Positions 58,805 to 64,000 of a stretch of 64,000 nucleotides of DNA are shown one piece after another. Origin of the DNA: Muscardinus avellanarius. Lineage: Eukaryota > Chordata > Mammalia > Rodentia > Gliridae. The DNA is taken from positions 24,488,466 to 24,552,465 of the forward strand of contig OY726565.1 in the NCBI GenBank assembly GCA_963383645.1. Reading direction: 5' to 3'. Under the pieces are notes generated by a model. It did not search any database, was not told the origin of the DNA, and saw only the letters and a list, made by a program, of their open reading frames with translations. The stretch's first letter is position 1; the number at the start of each line of letters is the position of its first letter. The translations under genes were made by a program, and so were the position numbers.

Positions 58805-58881
58805 GGCTGGGAACATAACTCAGTGGCAAAACCTTTGCTTGGTATGTGCAAGGCCCTGGGTTAAACCCCAGTACCATGAAA
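58805..58881 (+). mobile_element. ID monomer
   Basis: ggctgggaacataactcagt ggcaaaacc and cctgggttaaaccccagtac, a complete tRNA-like ID unit without B1. Confidence 0.8.
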
Positions 58882-59044
58882 GAGAGCTTGAGAGCAGGAG
58901 AGGAGAGCCCCCCCCCTCTTTATTTTTAGCATGTGTATGTGTCTCTTTTTTGAACTGCATCTCACGTGCTTGAAAGCTCTTGCAAATACATACACATAAG
59001 CACACATCTTTCCAAGAAGAAGATAAAATATTACAAGATTTCTA

Positions 59045-59238
59045 GACAGTATTTAGGAGTCTGAGACAGGAGAAGGATTGTAGGTTTGAGGCCAGTGTGC
59101 GGTAACTTAGTGAGACTTTGTTTCAAAATAAAATAAAATAAAATAAAATAAAATAAAATAAAATAAGAGCTGGGAGTGTAGGTCAGAAATAGAATTTTCC
59201 TGGACTTAATTCCCAGTGCCACAAAGAAAAAAAAAAAA
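59045..59238 (+). mobile_element. B1-dID SINE, 5'-truncated
   Basis: gtatttaggagtctgagaca to attcccagtgccaca, with an (aaaat)n linker at about 59127-59165. Confidence 0.85.
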
Positions 59239-59252
59239 AGATGTCTGATTAA

Positions 59253-59345
59253 ACCTGGCATGGTGGTGCACACCTGTAATCTCAGCTACTTAGAAAGTTG
59301 AGGCTAGAAAATCCTGAGTTTGCACCCAGCCTGGACAACATAAAC
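59253..59345 (+). mobile_element. B1 monomer
   Basis: cctggcatggtggtgcacac to cagcctggacaacataaac; no dID. Confidence 0.8.
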
Positions 59346-59585
59346 ATTGTTGGGGGAGGGAAGGAGGGAGGGAGATTTCTGATTAATCATTATTTATCCT
59401 AATTTGTTTTTTGCTTTCTAAAATATGAGAATTCATTTCTGCCTTAGGAAATATAACTTGAGTCTTTCCTTATTAAAAATTATAGTACATAAAAGTATTA
59501 CTTTTTATTGTCATCTAAACTATAGTTCTCTATCTAAAAGACAAAAAGTAACTAAAATAAGGACAAAGTAAGATAAAAATAATTT

Positions 59586-59785
59586 ATAGCCAGGCGTGGT
59601 GGCGCAGCTTGTAATCCCCGCGCTTGGGAGGCAAAGACAGGAGGATTGAGCAGGTTCGAAGCCAGCCACGCAGGCTGGCTTAGGAGACCCTGTTTCAAAA
59701 TAAAAATGTAAAAATAGGCCTGGGAGTGTAGCCCGGAGGTAGAAGGGCTTCCAGGAACCCCAGTACCACCAAAAAAAAAAAAATT
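59586..59785 (+). mobile_element. B1-dID SINE, 'ttccaggaacc' type
   Basis: agccaggcgtggtggcgcag to cttccaggaaccccagtacc and poly(A). The flank aaaataatttata (before) and aaaaatttaca (after) are roughly similar. Confidence 0.93.
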
Positions 59786-60138
59786 TACAGTAGGAGGTGT
59801 GGGAAAATTTGGTTCAAATAGTTGTAAATTTTTATCAGAGTTTGGAATATGTGCTGAGGTTTATTTGTGTAGCTCCCCTTCCTTTTATCCCTGTCAGCCA
59901 CCGGGTTCTAGGGATGCAGAAACAATTGGGTTTCATTTGCTGGAAGAGCGCCGGGTCAGCAGATCATTAGAATACTCTGAGGTTATTGTCTGGCTCAAGA
60001 GAGAAGGGAGAAAATAATTCTGCCCAATAAAAGTAAGAATACAAAAGAAAAGTTAAGGAATACTCCACGAAGTATCCTTGAAGTTAGAAAAGGAGTTGAC
60101 ATAAAAGTGGGAATTTGCCCAAATAAGAAAGACATAAT

Positions 60139-60354
60139 GATCCTGGTATGGTGGCACACACTTGTACTCCCAGTACTTAGGAGGCTGAAATAGGAGAGTC
60201 ACAGATTCATGGGCAGCTTCAGCTACTTAAGTGTGAGGCCCTCTACAAATTAGTGAGACATTGTTTCAAAATAAAGAATAAAGAATAGGGCTGGGAGTGT
60301 AGCTCAGAGATAGAATGCCCCTGGGTTCAATTCCTAGTACTGCAAAAAAAATAA
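60139..60354 (+). mobile_element. B1-dID SINE with GAA-expanded tail
   Basis: tcctggtatggtggcacaca to ttcctagtactgc; its A-rich tail passes directly into the GAA tract. Short repeats agaaagacataat (60126) and agaagacataat (60530) flank SINE plus tract. Confidence 0.92.
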
Positions 60355-60536
60355 AAAGAAGAAGGAGAAGGAGAAAAGGAAGGAGAAGGAGAAGGAGGAG
60401 AAGAAGAAGAAGAAGAAGAAGGAGAAGAAGAAGAAGAAGAAGAAGAAGAAGAAGAAGAAGAAGAAGAAGAAGAAGAAGAAGAAGAAGAAGAAGAAGAAGA
60501 AGAAGAAAAAGAAGAGGAAGAAGAAGAAGAAGAAGA
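60355..60536. repeat. Long (GAA)n/(GGA)n purine tract
   Basis: About 180 nt with only A and G on the + strand, including about 28 uninterrupted GAA units (60424-60507). Confidence 0.97.
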
Positions 60537-60975
60537 CATAATAGGGCAGAGAAATGACTGGCATTGCAGTGCAATTCCAAGTGAGGGACAGAAAAGGGAG
60601 CCTCCTGAGCTGGGTGGAGATGGGTCTTAAGGATTCTGGTAAATGTGTTAAATGGGAACTATACTTCAGACAAGCAAAGTTGGCTCTAATGTAAGGGATA
60701 TATTAGAGTGAACTCACACCAGATATGGAGAAACAACGCATATGTCTGTTCCCATAGATGGTCAAGAGAGGGCGCATCAAGTAGAGCTGCTGTAAGTAGA
60801 CTGGTGAAGCTGGAGGTAGAAGAGACTCATTGGCCAAAAACTCTTGCCTATCCCCCAGCATTTAACAGGAGACCCATGACCAATACTTTTTTATTTATTC
60901 CATAATGTTTGAGTATTTCCTCTATTCTATATTCCTAATACCTATTTGCTTTACTGCTATTTTATTTTATTTTTT

Positions 60976-61163
60976 CTTGGTACTAGGGATTGAATCCAGG
61001 GGTATTCTACTTTTGAGCTACACCTTTAGCCTTTTTTGTTTTGAAACAGTGTCTGCTATATTGCCAAGAAGCTCACTAATTTACCGAGGCTGGCCTCAAA
61101 TCTGTGATCCTTCCTTCTCAACCTCCCAAGTACTGGGATTACAGGCATGCACCAAGCCTGGCT
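60976..61163 (-). mobile_element. B1-dID SINE
   Basis: tcttggtactagggattgaa to ggcatgcaccaagcctggct. Confidence 0.9.
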
Positions 61164-61463
61164 ACTTTATTGGTATTATAAAAGTAATTTCTCTTGCATA
61201 AAGATGCACTTCCATGAGCATTAGTCTGATTGAGTTCTGATGGTCAAAGTTTAGCATTTTTAAATGGAAAGATATGTAAACTCCATCTATCTAAGAGAAA
61301 AGTGAGACCACATACAATAACAATTTTATAGATTATATACTATATGGTAAAAAAGAAAAATGTAAGCACTCTAGACAATGGAAATTTAGACTCCATGTGG
61401 TTTGTGATTAGAGACAGAAATCATTTGTGTTGACTCTTTGTAGCCCTCAAGAATTTTGAAGTT

Positions 61464-61801
61464 CTAGGTAGGCATGTTTGCGCACGCTTGTAATCCAGCA
61501 TTTGGGAGGCTGAGATAGGAGGGTTGAAGTTCACGGAGAGCCTCTGCTACTTAGTGAGGCCCTTTGCAACTCAGTGAGACTCTGTTTCCAAATAAAGAAT
61601 AAGAGCCAGGCGTGGTGGCGCACACTTGTAATCCCAGAGCTTGGGAGGCTGAGACAGGAGGATCGCGCAGGTTCGAAGCCAGCCTCAGCTACTGAGTGAG
61701 GCTCTCAGCAACTTAGTGAGACCCTGTTTCCAAATAAAGTATACAGTAGGTCTGGGAGGTAGAAAAGCTTCTGGGTTCCATCCCCAGTCCCTCATAAAAA
61801 T
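61464..61801 (+). mobile_element. Trimeric SINE: B1-B1-dID
   Basis: First B1 with linker (61467-61604), then a complete second B1 (gagccaggcgtggtggcgca), linker and dID ending catccccagtccctc. Flanked by gaattttgaagtt (61451-61463) and gaattttaaagtt (61802-61814), 12 of 13 identical, so the trimer behaves as one insertion. Confidence 0.82.
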
Positions 61802-62744
61802 GAATTTTAAAGTTTTTGTCAGTAGTCAGTGCTGGCATGTAAGAGACAGAATAAAACAGTGAATTGGGGTCATATACTACAAGAACTAAAAGCACTTTTC
61901 TCCCCTGGCTTTGATCATTTTCTCTTTAGGTTCATTTTGGGTATGTTTACATGGTGAACACTTAAAAGAAATGTGTCAGCTTTCAAGCGTCTTTGTATAA
62001 ATCCATAAAGTCGCTGCACTAAGAGAAAAAAAGAAAACTTTCTGTCTTTGTGAAATGTGTATGGAGACTTCATGTGCAACATAGTTCTGTTGCTAGCGAG
62101 AGCGATCTGCTTGTAGTTGATTGAACTTCTTCTCTGTGTTTGCACCATATGGGTTATGACTGTGGAAAACAGTGTGTCCCTAAAAGTGACTTCTCACCAG
62201 TCACCAGGAATTTGAAATTATAGATGATGCATTGAACTGGAATTTTAAAAGACAGCTCTGAATCCTAGCTGTCTATATGGAAATAGGGGTGGGAGCGGAG
62301 CTGCTGTGGACAGTTTCAGGAGGTGGATGAGAATCCAAGTAGAAACATCCAGGGTCAACAAATCTCTATTTAAACCTAAAAGGAGCTGAAATGGGCATTT
62401 TGAGCAAAGCAAGGTCACAGAGATGAAAAGATTACCTATACACTGATGTGTTCACAATTCCAAGTTACACTTTAAAATATCTGAGAAGGAAAAAACAAAA
62501 ATCAATGTTTGCTTTGCTGGTACACAAACCTTTCACCTCTGGGGGAACTCTTTGGATTCAAAGCCAAACCAATTTTGTGAGTTTTACCCTTCAATCCTCA
62601 GTTCACAAACAGCTGTGCATTTTATCTGACCTGCCGTGTTCATGCCAAGAAGCACAACTTTAGAGTTCCTTACAAAACCAGTGGCCATGTGTAGGGGTGG
62701 GGGTTGGGTAACACTACTGAGAAAACTCTTTCAAGTTGGTGGCT

Positions 62745-62825
62745 CCTCTCTTCCCTTTTCCCCTTCTCCCTCCTTCCCTTCCTCCATTTCTCCTTTATTC
62801 TTTTTCCCCCTCTTTTTCTTTCTTG
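62745..62825. repeat. Pyrimidine-rich tract
   Basis: Imperfect C/T run (cttttccccttctccctcct and similar), 80 nt. Confidence 0.85.
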
Positions 62826-64000
62826 TCAAAATAGAAAATTAAATTTAGTTAGAAGGAAAAGATAAGGCTACATTCTGAACTGGCCACTCAGCAAGCATCA
62901 GTAGGTGCTTAAAGACCTTCTTACATCTCCCTTCCCACCTGGGCAGAGCAGCAATAAAACATCAATGGGCTGCTTGGCCAAGAAATTGCACCAAGCCTTA
63001 GAAGCACACTGATGCAATGCTTGTGTGCACCCATCCCATCTCATCTTATTTATGGTTCTTCCTTTGGTGGACTCCGTTATTAGCTATTGCCCAGTCTCCA
63101 TATGCTAGAGAGAATCATTTTTCCCCCAGGGAAAGTTAGAGAGAAAGCATTAAAGGGAGCACTTTCAGAATTTACTGAAAGCAAACATCCAAAGCCTCTG
63201 GTGTGTTTTCTAGGTCTGCAATGTATGCCTGCATTGAGTAGGTTGGATTCTTTATGCAAAGTCTCAAAAGTGCTACAAAGTTTGAATTATCACTACTTTA
63301 TAGTTTCCTCCTCCATCTTTATTTCAACCAGAATTTTTTAAAGTCTAAGATTTAAATTATTAAAAATTACAAAAAACAATTAAAAATTACAAAAATAATA
63401 AAGTATAACATACTTTATTAACAATTTTAATTCCTCAGTGGCCCCAGAATTCTAACTATAGTCCCTATACAAAGGATGCTTTAATTTTACTTTTTTGGAA
63501 GAAGCAGTAACTGAGATTCATTATGTATATTAAATTATTAGTCATTTCATCAAAACATAATATATAATATAATCATAATTTATGACCCAGATTTTAGACT
63601 TATATGTATTAGGAAATACTTTTCTATAAAATACATATTCTAATCTGTATTTTCTATAAAATACATATAAAATCTGTATTTATAAAGTACACATACAATT
63701 TATAATCTGCATTTAAAAATTACATATACAAATCTGTATATATATACAGTTTTTCTTAATTAAAGAGGGTCCTTGAGATAAAAATCAAAATTACATGTTA
63801 AATAATGTTCAAGACTAAATGAGGTCCTAACAAACCTCAGTCAACTGCAGATACTTTTCAGTACAGGAATTATATAAAAATATTTACTTATAGTATTTTC
63901 TGACTATTTTGAAGTTAGAGGAATAATTTCTCTGGAGTTGAAAGGAAGGACCAGTTTTTTTTTCCCCCTGGGGGAAAGAATAATCCATCAAAATAAAAAA

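Larger units (their letters stand above)
27012..64000 (+). other. ADGRB3: ADGRB3 intron downstream of TM2 exon (partial, over 37 kb)
   Basis: Intron opened by gtatga at 27012 and not closed within the window. It is packed with SINEs and older repeats, listed separately. Larger stretches where I see only AT-rich unique sequence are 27015-27840, 29600-30600, 30900-31620, 31940-32870, 34150-34860, 37030-38650, 42030-44460, 45000-45380, 48150-48480, 49280-49860, 50000-50580, 51510-52580, 52810-53440, 53770-54540, 56800-57500, 61810-62700 and 62830-64000. I recognise no tRNA, rRNA or small RNA gene here. Confidence 0.8.

Noticed and set aside
58805..58881. Possible tRNA gene
   Set aside because: Has A-box and B-box like sequence but is an ID SINE monomer; no cloverleaf with a sensible anticodon arm.
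60266..60580. Long ORFs of poly-Leu, poly-Arg, poly-Ser or poly-Phe
   Set aside because: All six frames of the GAA/TTC tract are open only because of the repeat; no gene context.

Overview
This window looks like rodent nuclear DNA, most likely from a squirrel-family species (ground squirrel or marmot type). It is AT-rich and intron-dominated. It carries about fifty copies of a dimeric SINE whose 5' half is B1 (7SL-like) and whose 3' half is a diverged ID (tRNA-like) unit, the arrangement called B1-dID, typical of Sciuridae. The species call is an inference from these repeats.

The only protein-coding gene I can support is ADGRB3 (BAI3), an adhesion GPCR, on the + strand. Three consecutive exons are present. 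Exon 20991-21117 encodes the end of the GAIN domain with the GPS autoproteolysis motif and the tethered agonist. Exon 22716-22819 encodes most of TM1. Exon 26909-27011 encodes the end of TM1, the first intracellular loop and TM2. Reading frame and splice sites agree across all three. Everything else is intron: about 21 kb upstream, introns of 1.6 and 4.1 kb between the exons, and more than 37 kb downstream. I found neither the next exon nor the preceding one.

The stretch just upstream of the GPS exon (about 20340-20830) is locally GC- and CpG-rich with a CCG run. It contains both half-sites of an RE1/REST element in an expanded spacing. With the strong-context ATG that opens the TM1 exon, this suggests an internal promoter for a receptor lacking the extracellular domain.

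The most unusual mobile DNA is a LINE-1 derivative present twice: 10268-13056 on +, and 54560-56576 on -. Both copies have L1 ORF1, then a segment of L1 ORF2 in inverted orientation, then an L1 3' end with an A-rich tail, and no sense ORF2. They are colinear, and the second copy has a clean 14-bp target-site duplication, so the composite has moved as one unit: an ORF1-only, half-L1-like non-autonomous family. In the first copy ORF1 is intact (305 codons).

The rest is SINEs in both orientations (some nested, two trimeric), older L1, L2, MIR, hAT and Tigger relics, microsatellites including a long GAA tract, and stretches of unique intronic DNA. One decayed retrocopy-like ORF (about 7190-7600, -) is not identified.
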